NCBI GenBank assembly: GCA_945643635.1
Contig: CALZFC010000067.1
Span: 1,412,501-1,476,500, forward strand
Length of the DNA stretch: 64,000 bases
Reading direction: 5' to 3'
Source of the DNA: Allodiplogaster sudhausi
Taxonomy: Eukaryota; Nematoda; Chromadorea; Rhabditida; Diplogasteridae
In this document: positions 39,987 to 49,979 of the stretch, piece after piece
How the letters are laid out: every line of letters starts with the position of its first letter
Numbering within the stretch: the stretch's first letter is position 1
The notes under the pieces: generated by a model
Databases searched by the model: none
Seen by the model: the letters and a program-made list of their open reading frames with translations, nothing else
Told to the model about the DNA's origin: nothing
Made by a program: the position numbers and the translations under genes

Positions 39987-40075
39987 CTTCGAGAATGTCT
40001 TCATTTTGAGAATTTTGCAAACTAAATTCTTTTGTTTTTCTTCAGAAAGCCGTTCCTTCCAGCATTGACAATCAG

Positions 40076-40140
40076 CTCCAGCATAACATCGAAAGTCTCC
40101 CCAGCATAACATCGAAAGACTCCCCAGCATAACATTGAAA
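40076..40140 (+). repeat. 24-bp tandem repeat (about 2.5 copies)
   Basis: Units of CCAGCATAACATCGAAAG follow each other at about 40078, 40102 and 40126. It lies upstream of the membrane-protein exon at 40445. Confidence 0.85.
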
Positions 40141-41440
40141 GGCGAGATGCATTCCACTTCCACATCAGAAATAATTCAAGACTTCCTCGTTGCAGACGTT
40201 CTTCGGAAAGGAAAACAATGATTGGCCGAGAAACAAGACAATTAAGTGCCCATATTGTGGTGTTAAGTTCCATATGAGCTGCGCGTAGAGGAACATTTCG
40301 GAAATGATGCCTTCGTGTCCTGGAATACCGAAAGATGATAAGCAAATATGTGAGAAGAACTACGGTTTCGACGCCTATGATGAAGGCAAATTTTTCCGTT
40401 TATCTTGCTACACGAATTCCTGTTATACTAACAATAAACTTTAGTACTTGCTGTCTTCTTCTGCTACTGCTGGGACGACCGATGCAACACGCTGGAATTC
40501 ACGCAGAATCTTGCGAGTACTCTTGAAGACATGTACGCGAAAGAGTTCACGACAACTGCCGCGCCCACGACTACGACTGAAGAGACCACTTCAACTCCTT
40601 CCACTTCCACCCCGACTACAACGACTGCAACTGCTACTACGGTGGTAAGACTGCACGCATTTGGAGGGAAATTATGAATTTTGGTATGTTCAAATCGATA
40701 TCATGTTTCTTGCTTTAATTGATTTCATGTTTAACTCTTCTAGACAACGACTCCCGAGCTGAATGGCCTCTTCGCGACGCTTCCCGCCTTCGTTGTCCCA
40801 GTTGTGATAGTCGCGTTCGGTCTGGATGGCATTTCCTCCCCAATTGATAATAATGAGAGATCGGAAAATGTAGAGCGAAATAGGGAAAAAAAAATTTCGC
40901 ACTCAATATTGATTTGTTTTATTTCAGTCGCTTGCGTCGGCTTCGTCTTCTTCATTGTCATTTGTCGATGCGTGAGGAAGAAAAAGGAGAAGAAGGAAGA
41001 GCAAAGAAATGACCCCGAGGAAGGGGTTCGCTCCTTTTGCAGCTTGGAAAAAATGTTTTGTGCATAACTTGTCGAAAACGCAAAAAAACCTCCGTTTGTT
41101 TAGTTGGCATCGTCAAATACAATAAAAAAGAAAGAGTTGACATATTTTTTTTATTCCTTTAGAACCCAAATGGAAGATTCACTAAGCGGCAAGTGGAAAT
41201 CGTTAAAGGTATCATAATCATTTTATTTAATTTTAAAGTAAAATATTTTTATTTAATCGTCTAATAAAGGATGCGCTAATGTGAATTCTCAATTCAGCAT
41301 TTCACAATATGCTCAAGGGTTTCGTGCTCAAGGACTACTTGGAAATCACGAAAAACCAGGTATCTCGAATGAATTCCCTATATAAAATTAAATTTTTCCA
41401 ACAAAATATTATTTTTTCTACAGGCCCGCTTTAACAACGA

Positions 41441-44282
41441 CTACAGAACAGAGGTGTAAACGGGCCCAAAATTTTTGGGCCAGCCCGGCCCGGCCGGAAA
41501 TTTCCGGGCCCTGGAATTTTGGGCCCGGCCCGGCCCGCGGGCCCGTTTGAGCCCGATTTTCAAAAATTCCTACTATGTATAGTGCCGTGCAAAATTTTAT
41601 TCAGTTTAACAGTTCTACTTTATTAGTTCAATGATAAAGTCAAATTACAAGAGAAATGATCAGAGCGTTGTACGAAAAAACATTAACCAGCATTAAGAGT
41701 TTGATCGAACTTGAGCAAGGAACGGATGACAAGTGAGGAGAAAACAGCGTCAGCACCAATAGTCTCTCTTTTCTCGGGGACAAGATTTCTGAGATCAGAG
41801 AATGATCTCTCAGCCGAAGCTGTGGATGCGGGAATGGAGAACAACTGGCAGACAACACGAGAGAGCAGTGGGAAATCAGATGCACGTTCTTTCCAAGCAA
41901 GCAAGGGGTTGTCATGGCTGTTGCCAGCCTTATCGCGGAAGCTAAAAGTTGCGCTGAGGTAAGAGTCAACTTCAGATACAACATCTTCCCCAGAGACTTA
42001 TCATCAAAGTCCGTTCTTGGGAGCTTCGGGGGTTTCGGCTGACTCCCACCAGCATCTCTACCTTCTAGCTCACGAACAAAGTCCTTCAGGGACAAGATAA
42101 TCTCCCGTCGTTCAGATTCAGTTGCAAGGTTGCGCAGCTGCCTTCTCTTGGGATGTAGCAGCGTCGCCATTCGATGGAATTTCGAGATGACTCCGTCGTC
42201 CTCCTTCCGCAGCATACACTTGTACGCACTCCGGGCAAGTGCGCACTGCATCTCCGAGTCGGACGTTGCAGCGATGTTGTTAAAGCACTCCTTCAGTGCA
42301 TACCACTTCGGCCAAACATCGAAGATGGTAGCAGCGTTTTCTGAAAATAATATACACTGAAAACATTAATTAGCGCAGGAATGTTTTTATACCTGGAAGA
42401 ATTGCACAAATTCTTCGAATTGGCTGAGTATGTGAAGAACGTCATCAAATTCGGAGCGGTTGTCGTAGAGATATCTTAGAGCGCGCTTCACATCCTACAA
42501 ATCAGCAAAAGCTAATGACATGATCGCATATAATCCAAACCTCTGGTAATTTTCCTCGTTACTTGTATTTGAAGAGTTCTTCTGCACATTCTTCGAATGG
42601 GTTAGCCGACTTCAGTTTTGAAAGCCAACGTGTTTCGACTTCCAGTGGGAGCATCTTCCGCAATGAGCGGCCAATTTCCGTTCCTCGGACACCATTAACA
42701 ACCTAGAAGCAGCCCTCTTTCCCATTCCACCACAAAAAATGAAACGTACGATTTTCAATTCGATGAGGATCTGTTGACCGCGTTGCACTAATTCCTTATC
42801 ACGTTCATCGAGATCGTTGATGAAGAGCAGTCCCTTGCGGTTCTTTGCGAACTCGCAACGTCGCATGGCCGCATGGATACTGTGAAACTGCCTAAGACAA
42901 TGAAAAATTAAGACTATTCATTTTCATTCTAATATACTGACCAGTTGTAAATGATGTGTACTACAACTGTTATGTAGTCTTCCTTTCTCTTCCCATAGTC
43001 AGCCGAGAACGAGAGCCTCCGACAGACTCCAGGTGGTTCACAACCAATGCTCCGCTCTTTGCAAGCAGCTCTTCTTGCACACCACGCAAACGCGTGGCCA
43101 CGGTCTGACGCGTTGGAATAATGCTGGTGACATCAAAGTTGTCAACGTTCCGTCACTTGGCGCTCAAAAAATAAGCTAGCAAAACTTCTATACTCAATGA
43201 GAAGAAACCCTATTCCTCTAACCCAATTCGTAGTGCTGCTGCAATCACTCCTTGCAGTCCGCTATCCTCTACTATGGAAAACGGACGAGAGTTCGAAGCG
43301 ACCCACTTGGCAACACCAGTTGTGATCTGCTGCTGTTCGTCAAGAGTTGCCGCGACTGATCTTGCGGCCATGAAGCTGTCGAGACGACATTGACTAGCCT
43401 CTACACCAGGAGCTTTCTTCTTCTCATTCGTGCATTTTTCCAGATGTCTACTGAAGAAATTAACGAGCGTTGTTGAAAAGCATGAACAGTTCACAAAATG
43501 ATGAAACCTGACATTGCCGCCTGGTGCCATCACCAGGCGGCATCGCATGCAAACGAGCAACTGGGTTGAAACTGCTGCAAGATCGTCTCCATAATAGCTG
43601 TAGTCGATGCGCTTTACCGGGTCGTTTTCAGCGCCCTTCTTTCTGATCCGGAAGAACAAGAAATCGCGAGAGAGCAGCTTATCCAGCTGAGCATTTGCAA
43701 GGGCTTGAATCTGCTCTTTCGTGTAGTTTGAAGTTCCGTACTGCTTACCTTCAATTAACACAAGAATACAATTTGATATGATATTATTATGCAAGATTAA
43801 TTTAAAATTGTGAAATCCCTCACCAAAAATTTTCCTAAGAATCTTCCTATCACTTTCTGGAATGTCGTCGACAGTTAAAGGGTCGTCAGCCATTCCTGAA
43901 GAAGATATTTATACGCAACTTATCTAAAATAAGTAAAGCAAACATCATATAAAAGAATAAACGGGAACCACATCAGAGCATACTTCTTGCCGCGTGTTTT
44001 CGAAAGTCGGTTATTGAAAGTTACAGTAGGTTTAATATCAGGTTCAATTCGGACACTTCTAATCAGACGGAGCAAACGTTTGAAAATGCTCGAATTCGCC
44101 CGCTTCAAAATTTCCATTATTATTTCTATCGGGCCCAATCGGGCCTACGGGCCGGCCCAACTTTTCTTGGGCCCGGCCCGGCCCGGCCCGGGCCCTTGGG
44201 AAATTGGGCCGGCCCGGCCCGCGGGCCGGCCGGGCCGGGCCGGGCCGGGCCGGGCCGGCCCATTTACACCTCTGCTACAGAA
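41441..44282. mobile_element. hAT-family DNA transposon, 2826 bp, with 8-bp target duplication
   Basis: The element runs from 41449 to 44274. Its ends are inverted repeats: CAGAGGTGTAAACGGGCC on the left, GGCCCATTTACACCTCTG on the right. It is flanked on both sides by CTACAGAA (41441-41448 and 44275-44282), a perfect 8-bp duplication. Subterminal regions are GGCCC/GGGCC-rich (41465-41555 and 44130-44262). Removing the element and one duplication restores a continuous exon of the host gene, so the insertion site is exact. It carries a hAT transposase on the minus strand. Confidence 0.95.
41683..43893 (-). pseudogene. hAT transposase, frameshifted
   Basis: hAT transposases cut and paste DNA and dimerise through a C-terminal domain. 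On the minus strand: an N-terminal part from 43893 with a BED-type-zinc-finger-like Cys/His region (CMRCRLV...HHFVNCSC...RHLEKC); a catalytic-core start (IIPTRQTVATRLRG, then LSFSADYGKRKEDYITVVVH); exons about 42893-42750 and 42710-42570; and the diagnostic C-terminal dimerisation region (DNPLLAWKERASDFPLLSRV, then STASAERSFSDL, about 41920-41790) ending at 41683. The reading frame jumps by one base near 43020 and near 41990, so this copy probably encodes no intact enzyme. The frame changes could also reflect introns I did not place. Confidence 0.8.
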
Positions 44283-44807
44283 GGGAGAAAGCTTCAGAAA
44301 TTGCGGTAAATTCCGGACAGATAAAATTGAAGAAATTTCAATTGTCATTTTCGTCGAAGCTAGCATAAGAATAATGACCCAATGTTTTTGGTCATTGAGA
44401 TATGGCAATTCCCAAGGAATTAAAATGCCAATTCAACAAATATGTCAATTAAACAACATCTCAAATGTTTCAAATCTATTCAAATTACAGGTCTCAAAGA
44501 AGAGCGAGAGAACGCTCCTCGCGGTCGGAGGCGTACTATGGACGAGGACACTTGTGTAAGTTTTATTTGCATTTATTTGTTTTAGGATTTCAAAATTTTA
44601 GAAATGGTTTCTTCAAATTTTAAGAATGGGTTTAATTTCAGAAGATGCTAACTGCCACGGCAAGCTATGACGGCAAGAAGATCATTCTAGTCAACACTGA
44701 TCCCATCAAGGATGACGCGGAGGTTCGGTTTTACATTTAGTACCCCCCTGAATTAAGATATAAAAAATATGCCAAGTTTCGCTCCTCCTTTTATGAATTA
44801 GGCTTAT

Positions 44808-45309
44808 TTAAAGAAGGGCGATCACCGAAAATACAGTAATGTGCGTTCAAACGTACAAAGACTTCGAACGGAAGTCCGTTTAATTACTCAAAAATGTACG
44901 GTAGACTATGAATGTGCGTGTGTTTTTTAAGCGGGTTGTTATTGCCGTTCTACCTATTTGATAATGTTTTGCGTAACAAGAATTTATAAAAATATTTTCT
45001 AAAACAAATGAACCAAAAGGTGATAAAGCATTCACCATAACAATTTCTTCAAATCCTTGTTATTTTATTATCCCGCGATGGGTACGAGGCCGTGAAGTTG
45101 GGATTCTACCGATGGGTTCTGCTTTTTCACTGGCACTCCAATCACAAATTCATTCAAAATTTGCATTTTTATGTTCATTATACTTGAATATGGAACTTTC
45201 TTGTACATTTTCATATACATATTCTTTTTCTGCATGCCCCAGACTATTCGAAAATAACTAAGATGGTTCATTTATCGTCAATGACTTTTCGGTGATCGCC
45301 CTCCTTTAA
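44808..45309. mobile_element. Non-autonomous element with TTAA flanks (piggyBac-like)
   Basis: TTAA-AGAAGGGCGATCACC at 44808 is mirrored by GGTGATCGCCCTCCT-TTAA ending at 45309; the inverted arms are about 22-24 bp with one or two mismatches. TTAA on both sides fits piggyBac target duplication. The interior has no transposase. It lies in an intron of the phosphatase-like gene, immediately before the exon at 45321. Confidence 0.7.
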
Positions 45310-46050
45310 ACAAGTTTCAGATGTCAGTCGAGAAAGCAACAGTCGAGTTGAAGAAGTTGAGCTTCGAGAAGAAACCAGAGGAGAAGAAGGGCGAGCCGAA
45401 GAAATTCGAGTTCAAGGAGCTCGGATCGCACAAGATTGAACACTTCCACTACACAAAGTGGGAGGAGGGAAGCGTCCCGACCGACTGGGAAAGGCTCACG
45501 GTGTGGTTTTGGTATGATCACAGTAGGTGGTGTATATTAATCAGTGTATAAATGGTGTGAATCACGCATTGAATATCGTCTGATTCACCCCCTTTTTCGC
45601 AACTTACACCATTGCAGGATCTCGCACATTTAGCTCTGGACTCTCATATGTGCAAGCAGACAATCTTGGTCCTTTCCAAGCATTGAGAAGGTTGTTGTGT
45701 TTATGTAGTTAATAAATTTTATTAATCGTGTACATAATTATATATATTATTCTTAATTAAAAATTTTCTTTGAATGTTTACATTTTTTCCGACTATTTCA
45801 GAGGGCGGGCGCAGGCGCCTTCGTTGCTGCAATTCTCATGGTGAAAGCGGTGCTGCAGGAGGAGAGCAGTGACATCAAAAATGCGATGGTGCGTGGAGGG
45901 CAAAAAACGCCACAGTCGACTGCTGGGAAAAAAAACAGGGCATGGCGCAGAGAGTTGATTTTGGGCCCCCGCAAAGCAATCCGCCGAGACTTAGACTTGT
46001 TCATCAAAATCTATGTAGCACGTTTCTCGGAAGAATTAACTGTAAAATAG

Positions 46051-46984
46051 ACTGTACTCCTTTATAGCCCTTATGTTAGTGCGTTTAGGAGGCGTTTTTT
46101 TCATTCGGAGTCACATAATTTAGCAGATTATGTACTACGCACAAAAATGATTAATGATTTTGGAATTTATTAATATAAATTTTTATAAAAATTTAAGTAA
46201 TGTTTAGTGGTCGATCTGCGGAGCAGCTTCGCGCGTCCAATTGCTTCGTCACGGCGCGATGTTCAGCGAGAGGGTTTATACACAAATCATGATATAATAA
46301 TAATAATAATTATTATTATTATTATTATTTTGGCCCCAAAACCAGTGCACTTTTCACACTTCTCTTCCGAATATGTTCCTTGCAACAAATTTCAAGAAGA
46401 TTTTGAAAAAAGGCATATGCAAATTTATGCAAATTTCAATTATGCAAATTCCTTTGCGAGGAGCACGTTGCCGCTCTGTCGCTATCAGCATTCTAGATTG
46501 GATTAATCGATGTCAAGTAAAATTCGTAAAGTTCAATATACTCTGTTAAGAGCATATTCAACTTCTTAAAAGATCGGTTCAAATATCACAGATCAAGATT
46601 CACAGAACATCAAAGTTCGTGCACTATAGAAATAAGTTTAGTGCAAAAGTTTCGGGTTTCCATAATTTCTTTTCTTATCTAACATGTGAAACAACTCTTT
46701 TTAAAGCTTTATTTTGCATTTAAATTTTTGGAGTAAATGAACTTTGTAGAGGGTTTGGTTTGGGCAAGAAATTTTCTCATATCTTTATGGCATTCAGAAA
46801 GAAACTCGAGTTAATCGAATAGCGCTGGAAGTGCTACATAGATCCTCTTTCCAGGTGAGCTCAAAAGGTTAAATAAATAAATCTGCCTAAAATTAATTGA
46901 TACATACTCTATTAGTGCCCCTCCCTCTATTAAACCCCCCCCCCCTCTAATAGTGCCCCCCTCTCGCAAGGGTATTGAAAAATA
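46051..46984. other. Intergenic, no gene
   Basis: AT-rich sequence with an ATA/ATT trinucleotide palindrome-like run (about 46295-46331), short repeats of ATGCAAATTT (46420-46450) and a poly-C run near 46940. I see no exon. Confidence 0.6.
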
Positions 46985-49510
46985 GTTTAATTTCACTCTT
47001 GCTTTTCCGCTCTTTCTCTCTTTCTCTCTCTCCTGTCTCTCTCAACTACTCCATCTCTTTTCTCCCTCTCTCATTTGATCTCTCATACGTTTATCTCTTT
47101 CTCGTTTTTATTTCTCCCTTGTCTCTCCCTCTCACCCCTCACTTTCTCTCTCTCTCTATCTTCCTCTCTTTCTCTCTCCCTCCCATTCTCTCTCTCTCTT
47201 CCTTTATTTCTTCTATAAACTTCTGCCACGCGACCAAGCTCCAGTGCATTCCGCTGGATTGGAAAAGTGGAAGGAAGCCTCTTCGAGCAGCAAAAAAAGG
47301 AGATAAATAGAGAGACTCTTCTTTTCTGATTCTGGCAAAGTGCCAAAAGGGATGATAAGAAAGAGAGTGAGTGTTATAGAGAGATAATGAGAATAAGAGA
47401 GCGAGAGAGAGAGAGAGAGAGAGAGGGAGACAGAGACAGAGACAGTCGAAGATAAATATAAAGGAATGGTTGTTATGTAGATTCGTGAAGAGCTCCAAAT
47501 TAGATAAGCAATTTCGAGGGCAGAACGAGAAAAAAAAGATAACACGATTCTGTGCAAGCATGAGAGCGCAAATGTTGTGGCAGCCGTTTTTAGTGTGCCG
47601 AAAAGTGTACTTTTACATACAAATGTATGTATGTATGTATCAGCGTTCTCACCGCCTTAAATTCCAACAGGGCCTTAAATGGATTCTTATGTTAATGGAT
47701 ACTTCCTATAAAAGGAGAGGATATTCTATTACCGAACGTGAATAAAAAATTAAAATTTAAACAAGTGCAAATGTTGTGAGTTAAAAATGGAATCGGTCAA
47801 ACAGAATTCGAACGGATGGACACTGTGGACTTCCCGGAAATGGGCAACATGGACCAAGGGTGAGAGAAGAGCGAGAGCGAGAGATTGACAGTGAGAGTGA
47901 GAGAGATAGAGAGAGAGATAGAGAGAAAGCTAGAGACTGAACGGAATGTAAAGGCAGAGGAGGGCAGAGAGAGAGAGAGAAAAGCTTCTTCTGATTTCGG
48001 TCCTCTCGGTCCTTTCATGGGCTTGCCAGCATCCGATTACAAACTATCCGTTGGCAGTAAAAGAAAGAGAGAGATTGAGAAAGGAGAGAGTAAGAGAGAA
48101 AGAGAGGGGGATGAATGGGAGAGAGAGAGAGAGGGAGAGGGAGAGCTGAGGAAAAAGAGATAAAGAGAGAGAGCGGGAGAGAGAGAGAGAGAGAGAGTTG
48201 GAAAAAAGGAATAAATAAAGGGAGTGATAACGAGTGAGCCGAAGAGAATTAGAAATGGAAAAATAAATTAAGGATTTCTCATTGTCAGACAATGAAAAAA
48301 GAGGGAACGTTGGTGAACCGTTGCGCAGGATGGTTTTAGGAATACATTTCGATTAACCTTTTCGAAGAGTTTTGCCTAGCGAGCGAAACAAGAAAATAAG
48401 CTTCGATTCTCTCTCTCTCTCTAGCTCTCTCTCTTGCTCCACCTCTTAATATTTTGCTCGTCAATCTCTTCGTATTTCTCTCTCTCTCTCTTTCTCTCTC
48501 ACTCTCCACTTCTGTACCGCTCAAACTCCTGCAGTCAAATATGCACAAGATTCAAGATGTTAGAATCAACTAACACTCCAAAGCGGCCCTTGACTTCTTT
48601 GCCAGTTAATTTTGTTCGCTTCACACCGGCAATAGTAATGCCTAAAGCGGATAATGGTTTCGATAATTACTATATTTGCCAAGAATTCGTTGTGTCACCT
48701 ACTTATCGACAATTAATTTTCTGTCCATCTGACCCCGCCCAATTCGTGTCCCTTTATAAGTTGAAGCTCCATGAACTATCGCATTCGGTCGAGCTTCTTC
48801 ATCTCTCTCACGCTTTCACTATCATTGTAATGCTTCTTTATTTCTTTAACGGTGGTTTGCATTTTTGCAGCAAATACTTAAATCAGTCTATAAATTTCTA
48901 TGATGATTCAGTCTATAAATTTGCTAGATTCAGTCTATAAATTTCTATGATGATGCTGATAAATTTCCCTTTACTCGTTTCAGGTCGCATCGTTCAATGT
49001 TTTCGATATTTTCATAAGTATTTCATTCTTCTTATTCGCTCGCAATACAAACTCTACGTTTTTCTCCCACAATTTTCTTCACATTCTTTTTCTTTTCCAT
49101 CCTATGTTTCGTTACAAAATATATTATGGTTAAAAAAGAGGAAAAAAAAAACGAGATTAGTAATGGTGGTTTCGATGTTGTGTGCCTTAGTTATATGGAT
49201 TAGATGAGTCCTTGGTGATCGATTATGTTGTACTTTAGTACTTAAAAAATGCTACTATGCACTTGTTACTCGCATTTTTTGAGAGCCATCTCGCAATAAG
49301 ATTTAATTCGACTTTAATTTCGCTCGACCATTCAATAAGTTCTTTGCATTCTCGCATGCATGTAATGCTAATGATATAAGACTTCTTTTCCTTCATCGGC
49401 ATTTCTCATGAAACTCCGGTGTTTCAGTCTATCTTCATCTGCTGTGAGCACCTCAAGATGTCTGACTCCGAAGGCTCGTCTTCTGCCTCGCCTTCCGCTT
49501 CGCCTTCCGC
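46985..49510 (+). repeat. Left arm of a large inverted duplication
   Basis: From about 46985 (TTTAATTTCACTCTTGCTTT) to about 49510 (inside elongin C exon 1) the sequence matches, in inverted orientation, 58890-62672. Shared landmarks in mirror order: TTCCGCTGGA and TGGCAAAGTG (47260-47342 / 62228-62340), ATTCGAACGGATGGACACTG (47806 / 61700), CGGTCCTCTCGGTCCTTTCA (47998 / 61417), GTTGCGCAGGATGGTTTTAG (48321 / 61030), ATGTTAGAATCAAC (48557 / 59907), and the elongin C start. Divergence is moderate, with microsatellite length differences. It contains the elongin C upstream region. It lacks the 789-bp element of the right arm; its empty site is at 48446-48448. Confidence 0.9.
48557..48715 (+). other. 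Short open frame shared by both arms, probably not a gene
   Basis: A frame starting MLESTNTPKRPLTSLPVNF is open in both arms (minus strand from about 59908 in the right arm). Of the coding differences I can align over about 55 codons, six change the amino acid and about one is silent. That is not the pattern of a protein under constraint. It is most likely part of the elongin C upstream region or a 5' intron. Confidence 0.5.
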
Positions 49511-49979
49511 CGCGACCGAAGCGGCAGCCCCCTCCGGCCTCTCCTCACATGTCCTCATCACGTCGGCCGACGACCACGAGTTCATTCTGCCTCGCAAGAT
49601 GGCCATCGTCTCGCGCACCATTCTGGAGATGCTCTCGGGACCGGGCGAAGGAGGCGACGGCGAGATGGGAAAGGCATGTGTATTTACATATTTCAAAAGT
49701 AATGATATTATTGTACTAACTAAAAAGTATTTTTAAAAGTAAATTAAAAGTTTAACAAGGATATGAAATTTTTATTATTATTTAATAAATTTATTTCTTC
49801 TCCATTTTCAGGTGTACCTGCGCGACATCCACTCACGTGTCCTCCAGCGCATCTGCCACTACTTCAACTACAAGTCGCACTACGAGAACAACCCGACTGG
49901 CGAGGAGATTCCCGACTTTGACATTGAGCCCCAAATTGCACTCGAACTTCTGCTCGCTGCCAATTTCCTTAACTGTTGA
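49458..49979 (+). CDS. ELOC: Elongin C (two coding exons, complete)
   Basis: Elongin C is the small BTB/Skp1-fold adaptor that pairs with elongin B and binds BC-box receptors in Cullin2/5 ubiquitin ligases, and elongin A in transcription. Exons 49458-49673 and 49812-49979 give 127 residues. The first about 27 residues are a Ser/Ala/Pro-rich, non-conserved leader. From HVLITSADDHEFILPRKMAI the family pattern is clear, through ILEMLSGPG, VYLRDIHSRVLQRICHYFNY and the C-terminal PDFDIEPQIALELLLAANFL. The intron must start AAG|GCATGT to keep the frame, so it appears to be a GC-AG intron. A 3' splice site (GTTTCAG, about 49424-49430) just before the start suggests a 5' untranslated exon in the duplicated upstream region. 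Confidence 0.93.

Larger units (their letters stand above)
40445..46050 (+). pseudogene. Decayed receptor-type protein tyrosine phosphatase-like gene, split by a transposon
   Basis: Exons: 40445-40644 (CYCWDDRCN, then a Thr-rich extracellular stalk), 40744-40819 and 40928-41025 (transmembrane helix, then RKKKEKKEE), 41163-41208, 41298-41359, 41424-41448 plus 44283-44305, 44491-44555, 44642-44722, 45321-45500, 45618-45690, 45802-46050. Phases agree from the first to the transposon-split exon. The tail resembles a nematode PTP catalytic domain: HFHYTKWEEGSVPTDW corresponds to the segment carrying the WPD loop, though the WPD aspartate is not seen (WEE), and AGAFVAAILMV to the helix after the P-loop. 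The catalytic HCxxGxGR loop is missing. A stop interrupts exon 45618-45690, and the phase breaks by one base at 44491. With the hAT insertion these make it a pseudogene or at best a dead phosphatase. The 5' end is not identified. Family assignment is moderate; the membrane topology is seen directly. Confidence 0.55.

Noticed and set aside
40022..40345. Minus-strand 107-codon frame across the 24-bp repeats
   Set aside because: It consists partly of the tandem repeat and lies antisense to the upstream region of the plus-strand membrane gene. No splice context or family.
48557..48940. 128-codon frame starting MLESTN as a possible gene conserved in both arms
   Set aside because: Differences between the two copies are mostly amino-acid-changing and the frames end differently, so there is no sign of protein constraint. 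No homology is recognised.
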